Notes under the pieces: model-generated
What the model was told of the DNA's origin: nothing
Databases searched by the model: none
The model's input: the letters and a program-made list of their open reading frames with translations, nothing else
Assembly: GCA_963850535.1 (NCBI GenBank)
Contig: CAWKMC010000046.1
Coordinates: 34,592 to 98,591, forward strand
Direction of reading: 5' to 3'
DNA: 64,000 bases
Origin: JAMXLO01 sp963850535
GTDB taxonomy: Bacteria; Pseudomonadota; Alphaproteobacteria; Acetobacterales; Acetobacteraceae
Program-made: the position numbers and the translations under genes
Shown here: positions 43,894-52,621 of the stretch, in pieces
How the letters are laid out: every line of letters starts with the position of its first letter
How positions within the stretch are numbered: position 1 is the first letter of the stretch

Positions 43894-44559
43894 TCACTCG
43901 GCCCAGCTCGAACGGCCCTGGATTGCCCAACGCCCCTCCTTGTACGTCACGATGTACAGCGACCGGTAGCTGCCAATGGCGCTCCCGTCGGCGCGGACCC
44001 GGGTGAACTGGACGCGAAAGTGCACCTTGTCGGGGCCTGCATCGATCACCTCGACGTAGTCCCAAATCGACTGCATCCATTCCGCCGACTGGCCTTGGCC
44101 GGCCCAGACCAGGTTCTGGTAGTCAGCCGGCGCCTGCATGACTGTGATCTGCCCGCTGTGAAAGCGCGCATGCGGGAAATGGAACCAACGCGAACGGATG
44201 GCCTCCGCATCCTTCGCGTTGAACGCCGCCATGAACCCATCCATCGCGGCGCGCGCGCCCTCGATCGCCTGCGTAGTCAGCATCTCTTCCGCAAGCGATT
44301 GCCATTCCTCATCCAGCGATACTGTCGCCGGCTCGCGCCCGGCGCGACTGTACCAGCCGCCGGCATTCCGCATGTCGCCTTCCTTGCGATGCAAGTAGGC
44401 GTGCACCGCGGATCCGGTCTCGCCTTCGTCCTTTTGCGCGCAGACATGGGCGTGGTTCCAATCGCCCTTCGCATCCCACCACAGCGTCTGCAGCGCCAGG
44501 CTGAGCCCCTCCGGCGGCACGGCCTGCGCCACCGTCGCACGGAACTGTGCCAGATCCAT
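43894..44559 (-). CDS. Two-part protein: helical domain plus NTF2/SnoaL-like domain
   Basis: A 221-residue protein. Residues 1-93 form a small helical unit (LALQTLWWDAKGDWNHAHVC, VHAYLHRKEGDMRNAGGWYS) that I recognise as a stand-alone small protein in other proteobacteria. Residues ~95-221 form an NTF2-like fold (GFMAAFNAKDAEAIRSRWFH, YRSLYIVTYKEGRWAIQGRS). No stop separates them, so it is either a genuine fusion or a lost stop. ATG 44559 follows GGAGGGCGG. Function unknown; SnoaL-like domains often bind or isomerise small ligands. Confidence 0.65.
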   Translation of the reverse strand: MDLAQFRATVAQAVPPEGLSLALQTLWWDAKGDWNHAHVCAQKDEGETGSAVHAYLHRKEGDMRNAGGWYSRAGREPATVSLDEEWQSLAEEMLTTQAIEGARAAMDGFMAAFNAKDAEAIRSRWFHFPHARFHSGQITVMQAPADYQNLVWAGQGQSAEWMQSIWDYVEVIDAGPDKVHFRVQFTRVRADGSAIGSYRSLYIVTYKEGRWAIQGRSSWAE

Positions 44560-44624
44560 ATCCGCCCTCCCGCCGTTCCTATGCCGGAGTGTGCGCGGCG
44601 CCAGCTTCTGCCTCAAGTCCCGCG

Positions 44625-46127
44625 ATGAAGTGGGCGCTCGCCCTGCTGTGCCTGATCCTTTTGGCACCGCTCACTCTGGTCGATGTGCCGCCGCTGCTCG
44701 ACTATCCCAACCATCTGGCACGAGCGGTCGTCCTGGCATCGGCCGGGACCGACCCGATCCTGTCGAGCATGTACAGGCCGCACTGGGCGATCATCCCCGA
44801 TCTAGGTATCGACCTGGTTTTGCCACCGCTGCTGCATGTGCTCCCAATTAATTTGGCCGGGCGCATTGTCGTAGGCCTAAGTCTGTTGCTCCCCGTCGCC
44901 GGCGTCGTCGCTTATAGTCGCGCCAACTTCGGTGCCTGGTCGACGTGGCCGCTTGCGTCGGCCCTGGTCGCCTATAATGCGACGTTTCTGCTGGGCTTTC
45001 TCAACTTTGTCGCCGGGATAGGGATGTCGCTGCTGTTCGGCGCTGCCTGGATTGCCTGGCGTGATCGATACCCGAAAGTCGTGGCGATTATCGCCAATGT
45101 CGGGACTGTTGCCCTGTTCTTCTGTCACCTGATGGGGTTGCTGTTCTTCTACGTGCTGATCGCAGGCTATGAACTGGAACGGCTCTGGGTGGCGCGCAGG
45201 GAGCCCGTCGCCGTCTGCAGGCGGATCGGCATCATGGCGCCAATGATCGCGACGCCGTTTGCACTCTTCCTGGCTTCTCCGCTTGCATTTCTCTCCAACA
45301 GCATCGAATGGACATCTGCCGTCGACAAGCTCCGCCAACTTGTCCTGCCCTTCTCCAATTATATCCTGTCCATCGACATCGTCACCGCTGGCGTGGTTGC
45401 TGGATTTCTTCTCTGCTGCATCCCCACCGGGCGCTGCCGGATCACGCTGGCAGGCGGCGTGGCCCTTGCGGTAACAACAATCGGTTTTGTAGTCGCACCT
45501 TGGGCTTTCAAGGGCACCTACTTTTTCGACACACGCTTTGTGATTCTACTGAGCTTCCTGCTGTTCGCTGCAGTACAGCCAATCCGGCTGAATCGGCTGA
45601 TGATGATTTCCGCGACATGCCTGTTCGCAGCCTTGTTTGCCATTCGGATGGGGATCATCGGCTACGGCTGGCACGAACATCAGAGCGACATTAACGACTT
45701 GCGTGCAGTCATCGCATCCGTGCCACCAGGCGCCCGCGTGATGGTTGCCGAAGTGACGCCGGCTATCGCTTCCGAATACTGGCGCCATGTACCATTAAGC
45801 CGCAGGCTGTCAGTTGGGCTAGAACTGGACACCCACCTGCCAGCCCTGCTGCTGATCGAACATCGCGCCTATTGGCCCTTCCTGTTCGACAATCCGTCGC
45901 AGCAACCGGTGGAAACACTGCTCCCCTATAAGGTGCTGGCCGAGCACGCTGACACAGTTACGAACTATCGGGCACTCGCCGATCTATGCGGCTACGACTT
46001 CATGCTGTTGCTCGATGCGGGCGGCGAGCCCGACCTGGCGCACTTTGCAGCCGATCGATTGGCCTTGATCACGCAACGGGATATCGCGGCGCTGTTCCGC
46101 GTCAGGCGGAGCGCATGCCCGTCTTAG
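44625..46127 (+). CDS. Multi-pass membrane protein of unknown function
   Basis: A 500-residue membrane protein with about ten hydrophobic helices in the first ~390 residues, starting MKWALALLCLILLAPLTLVD, and a soluble C-terminal part (RVMVAEVTPAIASEYWRHVP). The DYPNHLARAVVLAS motif after helix 1 and the topology resemble bacterial glycosyltransferase-like or polymerase-type membrane proteins, but no catalytic motif is clear. ATG 44625 is chosen; the upstream frame overlaps the divergent gene. It overlaps the convergent racemase-fold gene by 26 bp. Confidence 0.6.
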   Translation: MKWALALLCLILLAPLTLVDVPPLLDYPNHLARAVVLASAGTDPILSSMYRPHWAIIPDLGIDLVLPPLLHVLPINLAGRIVVGLSLLLPVAGVVAYSRANFGAWSTWPLASALVAYNATFLLGFLNFVAGIGMSLLFGAAWIAWRDRYPKVVAIIANVGTVALFFCHLMGLLFFYVLIAGYELERLWVARREPVAVCRRIGIMAPMIATPFALFLASPLAFLSNSIEWTSAVDKLRQLVLPFSNYILSIDIVTAGVVAGFLLCCIPTGRCRITLAGGVALAVTTIGFVVAPWAFKGTYFFDTRFVILLSFLLFAAVQPIRLNRLMMISATCLFAALFAIRMGIIGYGWHEHQSDINDLRAVIASVPPGARVMVAEVTPAIASEYWRHVPLSRRLSVGLELDTHLPALLLIEHRAYWPFLFDNPSQQPVETLLPYKVLAEHADTVTNYRALADLCGYDFMLLLDAGGEPDLAHFAADRLALITQRDIAALFRVRRSACPS

Positions 46128-46887
46128 CAGCACCGCAGAAATCTTCGATCGCTCCCGTCGGGGCACGGGAATAGAGGCCAGCGCGGCTCGCCGCCACACC
46201 AGTCAGGCGATACATGGCGATTGCCATCTCGGTTGCCTTCATCACCGTGGCAATCCCTTCCAGGACCACCGCACCCTCGACCACGAATGGCTGATCCTGC
46301 GAGAATAGCAGCATCGGCAGGCCACCGGCGGGAATGAGCACATCGCAACGACGCTGCAGCAGCGGCTGCACTTCTTGCACAAAATCCGCCCGCACCCGCG
46401 CGTATTCCTCGGCATCGGTGAAAGCCCGCATGAAGCGCGGCAGATCCGCCTTGATCGCCGTGACGCCGCCGACCCGCTGCAACAGGCCGTGCCTGATCAC
46501 CTGCTCCTCATGCCAGGGGACGAACACCGGATCGATCGTCACGAGGCCTATGCGGCGTCCGATTGAGCAGGCGAACAGCATCGTGGCCTCGCCCAGACCT
46601 ATCACCGGAATGTCCACGGCACCCCGGCATTCTGTCAGGCCGGGTTCCTGGAAATGACCGATGACGAACGCATCGTAGCCTGCCCGCTCTGCCGCGAGCG
46701 CGGCATGGATCGTCTGCTCCGCGCAGCGGAATTCCGTGATCGGGTGGAAGAAGCGGTCCGGCGGCGAAATGCCATGCACATCAATCTCAATACCCGGCGC
46801 GGCAACCGCCCTAAGTTTGTCACGCAGGCGCTCGATATACGGTGCCTGCTCGCCAGGATCGACGAAGCTCTGGTACCAGATCCGCAT
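46102..46887 (-). CDS. Asp/Glu racemase superfamily protein lacking both catalytic cysteines
   Basis: A 261-residue protein of the Asp/Glu/hydantoin racemase fold. IDVHGISPPDRFFHPITEFR and DIPVIGLGEATMLFACSIG are family segments. The first catalytic Cys position reads VIGHFQEPGL (family: GCFGDPGL) and the second reads DVLIPAGGLPM (family: LGCAGM), so neither cysteine remains. It cannot racemise by the two-base mechanism and may catalyse another reaction or bind a ligand. It is last in a run of same-strand genes from 49224. Confidence 0.75.
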   Translation of the reverse strand: MRIWYQSFVDPGEQAPYIERLRDKLRAVAAPGIEIDVHGISPPDRFFHPITEFRCAEQTIHAALAAERAGYDAFVIGHFQEPGLTECRGAVDIPVIGLGEATMLFACSIGRRIGLVTIDPVFVPWHEEQVIRHGLLQRVGGVTAIKADLPRFMRAFTDAEEYARVRADFVQEVQPLLQRRCDVLIPAGGLPMLLFSQDQPFVVEGAVVLEGIATVMKATEMAIAMYRLTGVAASRAGLYSRAPTGAIEDFCGAAKTGMRSA

Positions 46888-46891
46888 GTGC

Positions 46892-47545
46892 CTATGCGTT
46901 CAACAACCGGCGGAGCTTCCGTACGGCACTATCGGGTGTGGTCAACACTGTCCGCCGGGTAACGGTGGCAACGCGAGCCGCGGCCGAAGACAGGCTGAAC
47001 TGCGCGAGTGCAATAACGTCGCATCCTTCCAGCTCGCGTGCTGCATCTGAAGCCAATCGGTCGTGTTCGGCCGGGTCGCCACGACTCAGCGCCGCGAGCG
47101 CGTCCGATGCCAGGACCGGAACCAGCGTCACGTCTGGTGCAATTGCGGTGAACTCCGCCGGCATCGTTGCCAGCGTCGGAGCGAAGGTTGCCAGCAAACC
47201 GACGCGTCCATGCGCGCCCGCCGGTGAGACTGCTTCCTCTATCATGGCTTCGTTCGGCTTGAGCACGGGCATCGGCGCTAGTTCGTGGGCGCACGCTTCG
47301 ATGCACGGGCCGAACGCCGAGCACGTGAATAGGATGGCGTCTGCGCCGCAGGATCGCGCATATCGCGCCAAGTCCAGAAAGCGTGTTGTCATCGCGGCCG
47401 TCAGCTCGCCTTCCCGGGCAAGGTCGGACGCCAGCGTATCGTCCAACAGGTTGGCGAGCTGCGCTTCAGGCCAGAGTCTGGCGAACGATGCTTCGATAGG
47501 CGCGATGGAGTGCTTCAGCGCGTGGATCAGCGCAATCCGCATCAC
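46892..47545 (-). CDS. Asp/Glu racemase-fold protein, arylmalonate-decarboxylase-like
   Basis: A 217-residue Asp/Glu racemase-superfamily protein. One cysteine site is kept (ILFTCSAFGPCIEAC). The second position (VIALAQFSLSSAA) has no cysteine, as in the single-Cys decarboxylase/isomerase branch. N-terminus MRIALIHALKHSIAPIEASF is typical. Its start overlaps the DUF4242 stop by 4 bp, so it is cotranscribed with it. Confidence 0.7.
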   Translation of the reverse strand: MMRIALIHALKHSIAPIEASFARLWPEAQLANLLDDTLASDLAREGELTAAMTTRFLDLARYARSCGADAILFTCSAFGPCIEACAHELAPMPVLKPNEAMIEEAVSPAGAHGRVGLLATFAPTLATMPAEFTAIAPDVTLVPVLASDALAALSRGDPAEHDRLASDAARELEGCDVIALAQFSLSSAAARVATVTRRTVLTTPDSAVRKLRRLLNA

Positions 47546-47829
47546 GACCCTGGATGCTCGGTGGTGGGGTCGATCATCTTCCGCACCTCGGTAATCTTGG
47601 TCGCCGGAAAGCCGCTGATCTCTGCGTGTTTGCGAATGATGTCCTCATCTTTGGCAAGATAGACGCAGAACGTCTTGTCTGCGGCAACGAAGCTCTCCAC
47701 CCACTGGATATCTGGACCTAGCTGGTTCAGCACGGCGTTGGATTTGGCAGCGGCACCGCGCAGCTGTTCGCGCTCCAGCGATCCCGCGCCGGGAATGTCG
47801 CGTTCGATGATGAACTTGCGCAGAGCCAT
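47542..47829 (-). CDS. DUF4242 family protein
   Basis: A 95-residue protein with the family pattern RKFIIERDIPGAGSLEREQL, then WVESFVAADKTFCVYLAKDE, and a C-terminal HAEISGFPATKITEVRKMID. DUF4242 proteins are small ferredoxin-fold proteins of unknown role. ATG 47829 is preceded by CGGAGGAA. It sits between the DAO-type oxidoreductase and a racemase-fold gene, suggesting a shared pathway. Confidence 0.8.
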   Translation of the reverse strand: MALRKFIIERDIPGAGSLEREQLRGAAAKSNAVLNQLGPDIQWVESFVAADKTFCVYLAKDEDIIRKHAEISGFPATKITEVRKMIDPTTEHPGS

Positions 47830-47895
47830 GGCTTCCTCCGGTTCAACTTGGTGGCGCACCGTGCCACGACCCATCTGGGGCGCCAAGCCTGGGCT

Positions 47896-49224
47896 CTATG
47901 CCAGCGGCGATGGCTGCGGTCGTGACCCATCGGTGAAGCGGCTGTAGCGGAACGGGGTCGGATCCACCACCGGCGGATCACCCGCGACCAGGTCCGCCGT
48001 TAAGCGGCCCGCACCCGGGCCTATGCCAAAGCCATGACCGGTAAACCCGGTCGCGATGAAGAAACCGGGAAGCGTGTCCACCCCCGAGATTACGGGCACG
48101 GCATCCGGCGTTACGTCGATGACGCCGCCCCAACTCTCCGCCACCTGCATGTCGCGAAACGCAGGGAACGCTTCCGTGACGTGATTTCGAGCCTGATCCA
48201 GGATCGGCTTATACGGCTCCGGGTCAAGCGTACGCACCTGCTCGAAGGGTGAAGGCCCGTCGAGCGCCCAACGCCGCGAGATGTGCCATTCCTCCAGGAA
48301 CTTGCCGCCCACGCGCAACCGCAAATTGCGCCATTGCAAACGCAGCGACGGCAGGTAGTCACTGAAAAATCGGAATGTGTCCGGCACGATATCAACCACG
48401 TTGCCGCTCCAGCTGGCGACGGTGTAGCCACCATCCAGCCGCTTGCGCAGACCGAAGCCGAAGCCACTGCACGACGTCTCGACCCCCGCATCCATCGGGG
48501 TAGTGCGCATCACCGAAGACATCACCTTGAGCTGCGGCAGGCGCAGGTCGAGATTGCCGCAGAACAATCGGGACCACACACCGCCCGCAAGCACGACACT
48601 GTCACAACCGATGCGCCCTTTCTCCGTCACCACGCCGGCGACGCGTCCGGCCTTGGTCTCTATCCCCCGCACCGCACATTGCTGCATGATGACAGCGCCG
48701 TGTCGCTGCGCCGCCGCGGCGATCGCGGGTGCGGCTTTCTGCGGTTCGGCACGGCCGTCACTCGGCGTATGCAATCCACCTTGCCAATCACCGGTCAGTC
48801 CAGGCAGCACGCTGCTCACCTCGTCGCGCGACAGCATGCGCGTATCGAGTTGGTATGGCTGTGCCTCCTTCAGCCAAGCCTCGCGCTTCGCCATTTCGTC
48901 CGGCGTCTTGCACAGATAGACGATGCCGCAAGGACGGAAGCCGGTTTCAGCTTCCGTCAGTGCGTTCATCTCCGGCCACAGCCGCAGGGCCTCGATCGCT
49001 AGCGGGATCTCCCGTGGGTCGCGGCCCATCTTGCGGCACCAGCCCCAGTTGCGGCTCGACTGCTCCCCAGCGATGTGTCCCTTCTCGCACAGCACGACCG
49101 GCACGCCCTTGCGCGCCAGGAAGAACGCTGTGCATGTGCCTATGATGCCGCCGCCGACCACGACGACCGAGGCGCGCGCGGGAAGATCGGTGCTTGACGT
49201 GACGGTATCGACACGCGGCGCCAT
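47896..49224 (-). CDS. FAD-dependent oxidoreductase (DAO family)
   Basis: A 442-residue D-amino-acid-oxidase-type flavoprotein. The dinucleotide motif VVVVGGGIIGTCTAFFLARK and GEQSSRNWGWCR start the FAD domain. VVLAGGVWSRLFCGN and the C-terminal IATGFTGHGFGIGPGAGRL complete it. Likely oxidises an amino or imino acid. ATG 49224 is chosen; the frame continues upstream into the neighbouring gene. Precedes the DUF4242 and racemase-fold genes. Confidence 0.85.
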   Translation of the reverse strand: MAPRVDTVTSSTDLPARASVVVVGGGIIGTCTAFFLARKGVPVVLCEKGHIAGEQSSRNWGWCRKMGRDPREIPLAIEALRLWPEMNALTEAETGFRPCGIVYLCKTPDEMAKREAWLKEAQPYQLDTRMLSRDEVSSVLPGLTGDWQGGLHTPSDGRAEPQKAAPAIAAAAQRHGAVIMQQCAVRGIETKAGRVAGVVTEKGRIGCDSVVLAGGVWSRLFCGNLDLRLPQLKVMSSVMRTTPMDAGVETSCSGFGFGLRKRLDGGYTVASWSGNVVDIVPDTFRFFSDYLPSLRLQWRNLRLRVGGKFLEEWHISRRWALDGPSPFEQVRTLDPEPYKPILDQARNHVTEAFPAFRDMQVAESWGGVIDVTPDAVPVISGVDTLPGFFIATGFTGHGFGIGPGAGRLTADLVAGDPPVVDPTPFRYSRFTDGSRPQPSPLA

Positions 49225-49234
49225 GCAACGGTTC

Positions 49235-49813
49235 CTATGGCGTGATGACTGGCGACATACGCGTTTCGCCGTCATGGTTGGCGATGATGATCGCCGCTGG
49301 TGGGGCTTCCTCGGTCTTCACGAGATTGCCGAGGCCGGTGCAGAAGTAGCTGTTGCAGACATCGGAGCGCAGCGAGCGATCCAGCGTGCAGCCGGTTTCG
49401 GCGTGAAAGATGCACGAATCGGCATAGCCGCTGGTCGGCACCCGCTCGGTATAAATTCTCATGACAGCACGCGCATCGAGGTCTGGGCGCGCTTGTCGCA
49501 CACGCGCCATCACACGCTCATCCATATAACCGTGTTCGCCGCCCCCTTTGCAGCACCAGCCTTTGCACAGCGCGCAAGCGGCTCGCGCCAGCGTACCGAC
49601 GAATCCCTCGGGCTCCGGCCGCAGCGGTGAGGCTGACTCAACCGGGCGCTTCATCGTCCGCATCGCGCGCAGCGACTGGACGAGATGCCTGCGCAGGCGC
49701 CAAACGCGCTCGCGTTGGATCGGCACCAGGGCGCGCCGGTTAAGCGGCACCATTACGGCCTGGTTGCCGCTCGCATCCTCCTCGGCGGCAATCGAAAATT
49801 GCTGCGTGACCAT
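49235..49813 (-). CDS. Cysteine-cluster protein (YkgJ-like)
   Basis: A 192-residue protein with a metal-binding-type cysteine set: C80, C83, C87 and C88 in RAACALCKGWCCKGG, then C134, C142, C153 and C158 (DSCIFH, GCTLDRSLRSDVCNSYFC). This resembles the YkgJ family, whose members bind a zinc or Fe-S centre. ATG 49813 is chosen; a longer in-frame extension overlaps the divergent nucleoside hydrolase gene. It ends 10 bp before the DAO gene. Confidence 0.65.
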   Translation of the reverse strand: MVTQQFSIAAEEDASGNQAVMVPLNRRALVPIQRERVWRLRRHLVQSLRAMRTMKRPVESASPLRPEPEGFVGTLARAACALCKGWCCKGGGEHGYMDERVMARVRQARPDLDARAVMRIYTERVPTSGYADSCIFHAETGCTLDRSLRSDVCNSYFCTGLGNLVKTEEAPPAAIIIANHDGETRMSPVITP

Positions 49814-49873
49814 GCGTGTTCCGCTCGGTGCCGTAGGGTGGCATCCTGCCCGAGCGCAAGCGGGAACACCACA

Positions 49874-50797
49874 GTGGCAATACCGATCATTCTCGACTGC
49901 GATCCGGGCACCGACGACGCCTTTGCCCTTCTGCTGGCTCTGGCGTCCCCCGAGCTTGAGGTTCTGGCGGTAACTGTGGCAGGCGGCAATGTCGGACTGG
50001 AGTGCACGCTGCCCAACGCGTTGGCACTGGTTGCGCTGGCCGAGGCTAAAGTGCCTGTATATTCGGGTGCCGATCGGCCACTCCTCGGCGCGTTCGTCAA
50101 CGAGACACGCGTGCACGGCATCGATGGGCTTGGCGGCATTGCGCTGCCCGCCGGGGGCACCGCTGTATCCGGCGTCGCTGCGGATGCCATCCGCGCTATC
50201 CTGCGCAGCGCACCACAGCGCGTGACCTTGGTCGGCATCGCGCCGGCAACCAACTTGGCACTCGCTTTGATGACGGAACCGTCGCTGGCGGCTCGTGTCG
50301 AGCGGATCGTGTTGATGACCGGCGCCTGGGGCGAAGGTAATGCGACGCCGGCCGCCGAATTCAATGCCCTCAACGATCCCGAGGCACTCGCCGTACTGCT
50401 GGCCTGCGGTAGACCCGTTGTGCTGGTGACGCTCGACCTGACGGAGCAGGCACTGTGTACACCGGCACGACTGGCCGCGTTCAAACAAGCCGGTGTGGGC
50501 CAGTGCATCGCCAGGCTGTGCGATATTCAGGCCACTGTTCCACTCGGCCCGCGCTTCGGAGGGACAGGTGCGGCGCTGCACGACCCCTGCGCCATCGCGT
50601 GGCTGATTCGGCCCGACCTCTTCACGGCACGCGATTGCGCGGTCTCCGTCGATCTCGGGCCAGGGCCTAGCCGCGGGCGTACAGTCATCGATCGTTGGAA
50701 CCGCTCGGGTCTGCCGCATAATGCGACCGTGCTTCAGACGCTGCAGGCCGACGAGTTCTTCGCACTGCTGAGCGAACGGCTGACAAGATTGCCATAG
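49874..50797 (+). CDS. Inosine/uridine-preferring nucleoside hydrolase
   Basis: A 307-residue nucleoside hydrolase starting at GTG 49874 (VAIPIILDCDPGTDDAFALL). The DxDPGxDDA motif supplies the calcium-binding aspartates; AAEFNALNDPEALAVLLACG, the C-terminal ALHDPCAIAWLI and the Asp/His active site are conserved. It cleaves the N-glycosidic bond of ribonucleosides. The promoter is shared divergently with the cysteine-cluster gene. Followed 26 bp later by an M20 peptidase. Confidence 0.88.
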   Translation: MAIPIILDCDPGTDDAFALLLALASPELEVLAVTVAGGNVGLECTLPNALALVALAEAKVPVYSGADRPLLGAFVNETRVHGIDGLGGIALPAGGTAVSGVAADAIRAILRSAPQRVTLVGIAPATNLALALMTEPSLAARVERIVLMTGAWGEGNATPAAEFNALNDPEALAVLLACGRPVVLVTLDLTEQALCTPARLAAFKQAGVGQCIARLCDIQATVPLGPRFGGTGAALHDPCAIAWLIRPDLFTARDCAVSVDLGPGPSRGRTVIDRWNRSGLPHNATVLQTLQADEFFALLSERLTRLP

Positions 50798-50823
50798 GTT
50801 GCACCTCGATTGGAGACCGATCC

Positions 50824-51954
50824 GTGAATCCTGCCGAACTGCCTTTCGACGCCGAGACTATGCTGGACGGACTGCGTGTCTGGGTGGAATGCGAAAGCCC
50901 GACTTATGATCCCGCTTCGGTCAACCGGATGATGGATCTCGCATCGCGCGAGCTGGTGATCGCCGGAGCGCGCGTCGAGCGCGTGGCGGGACGCATGGGC
51001 TTCGGCGACTGCGTGCGGGCGACCTTCCCGCACCCGACGCCGCACGTGCCGGGCATGCTGGTCATGGGACACCTCGATACCGTGCATCCGATCGGGACGC
51101 TCGCTACGCTGCCGTTCCGCCATGACGGCGGTCGCGCCTGGGGGCCCGGCATCCTGGATATGAAGGGCGGCAACTATCTGGCTTTGGAAGCAATCCGTCA
51201 GCTAGGACGCGCCAGGATCGCAACCAGGCTACCGATCACCGTGCTGCTGACCAGCGATGAGGAGGTCGGCAGCCCTTCAACGCGTGACCTGATCGAGGCA
51301 GAGGCTACACGCCATCGTTACGTCCTGGTGCCGGAGCCAGCACGTGCTGATGGCGGCGTGGTGACGGGTCGCTATGCGATCGCAAGATTCAATCTAGAGG
51401 CAACCGGCCGTCCCAGCCACGCGGGCGCGAGGCTTGCAGATGGCCGATCGGCAATCCGCGAAATGGCGCGCAAGCTGATCGAAATCGAAGACATGACCAC
51501 CGAGGACTGCACCTTTTCGGTTGGGGTAATCCACGGCGGCCAATGGGTGAACTGCGTATCCACCACCTGCACAGGCGAGGCACTATCGATGGCCAAACGG
51601 CAAGAGGACCTCGATCGCGGCGTCGCCCAGATGCTGGCGCTCTCGGCATCGTCGAATGATGTGCAGTTCAAAGTGACCCGTGGCGTGACAAGGCCTGTAT
51701 GGGAACCCAACAGCAACGTGATGGCACTTTATGAGACCGCCCGCGGCATCGCGCGAGACTTGGGCTACGACATCAGCTCGCAAAGTTCTGGTGGCGGCTC
51801 CGATGGCAATTTCACCGGGGCGATGGGTATCGCCACTCTCGACGGTCTCGGCGTAGCGGGAGCCGGCGCGCACACACTCGATGAACACATCATCGTGGAG
51901 AGCCTCGCGTATCGCGGCAAGCTGATGGCCGGCCTGCTCGCAACACTCGCCTGA
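50824..51954 (+). CDS. M20 family metallopeptidase (glutamate carboxypeptidase-like)
   Basis: A 376-residue M20 peptidase starting at GTG 50824. Metal and catalytic residues are visible: MGHLDTVHP (His, Asp), GPGILDMKGG (Asp), TSDEEVGS (catalytic Glu-Glu), VPEPARADGG and the C-terminal GAGAHTLDEHI. The dimerisation domain has GRPSHAGARLADGRSAI. Cleaves C-terminal or acyl-amino acid bonds. Operon with nucleoside hydrolase upstream and DUF1345 downstream. Confidence 0.88.
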   Translation: MNPAELPFDAETMLDGLRVWVECESPTYDPASVNRMMDLASRELVIAGARVERVAGRMGFGDCVRATFPHPTPHVPGMLVMGHLDTVHPIGTLATLPFRHDGGRAWGPGILDMKGGNYLALEAIRQLGRARIATRLPITVLLTSDEEVGSPSTRDLIEAEATRHRYVLVPEPARADGGVVTGRYAIARFNLEATGRPSHAGARLADGRSAIREMARKLIEIEDMTTEDCTFSVGVIHGGQWVNCVSTTCTGEALSMAKRQEDLDRGVAQMLALSASSNDVQFKVTRGVTRPVWEPNSNVMALYETARGIARDLGYDISSQSSGGGSDGNFTGAMGIATLDGLGVAGAGAHTLDEHIIVESLAYRGKLMAGLLATLA

Positions 51955-51956
51955 AC

Positions 51957-52619
51957 ATGCGCCGCATATGGCGTGTCATCGCCGCCAGGCGGTTTCTATC
52001 GATTGGCCTGCTATGCGGTGTCGCCGCTTACCTGTTGCTGCCGTCGAGCATCGACAACACCACGCGCTCGATCATGGCATGGGATTCCGCCGTCATCGTC
52101 TATCTTGGCCTGGCCGCTCATCTGTTCGCCTCGGAGCATCTCGACCGAATGGCCGCGGACGCGGCTGCCCAGCAAGAGGGCGAATGGACCATCTTCTGGC
52201 TGACCCTCGCCGCCATTACCTTCAGCTTCATCGCCATCATTGGCGAGTTTGCCGGGATTGCGAAGGATATGCCGCCAGGACCGCGCAACCTGCATTTGCT
52301 GCTGGTCGCGATCACGTTGTTCGTATCCTGGCTGATGACGCACACCACGTTCGCGTTCCGCTACGCTCACGAATTCTACGAAATCGATCCGGGTGGATCC
52401 GGTATCAGCGGTGGCCTTGAATTTCCGGGCGAGAAGCGACCCGACTACATGGACTTTATGTATTTTGCGCTGGTACTCGGGATGACTTTCCAGGTGTCAG
52501 ACGTGGAGATCACGGCGCGCAAGTTCCGCCGCCTTGCTGCAGCGCACGGACTGCTTGGGTTTCTTTACAACGCCATCATTGTGGCCCTGACGGTTAACCT
52601 CGCAGCCGGGTTGCTGTGA
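51957..52619 (+). CDS. DUF1345 family membrane protein
   Basis: A 220-residue protein with five or six membrane helices. WDSAVIVYLGLAAHLFASEH, HTTFAFRYAHEFYE and DFMYFALVLGMTFQVSDVEI match the DUF1345 pattern. Function unknown. It begins 2 bp after the M20 gene's stop and ends 2 bp before the convergent SDR gene. Confidence 0.85.
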   Translation: MRRIWRVIAARRFLSIGLLCGVAAYLLLPSSIDNTTRSIMAWDSAVIVYLGLAAHLFASEHLDRMAADAAAQQEGEWTIFWLTLAAITFSFIAIIGEFAGIAKDMPPGPRNLHLLLVAITLFVSWLMTHTTFAFRYAHEFYEIDPGGSGISGGLEFPGEKRPDYMDFMYFALVLGMTFQVSDVEITARKFRRLAAAHGLLGFLYNAIIVALTVNLAAGLL

Positions 52620-52621
52620 GC

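Noticed and set aside
46842..47594. 250-codon plus-strand gene
   Set aside because: Ser/Ala/Arg-rich antisense shadow of the single-Cys racemase-fold gene.
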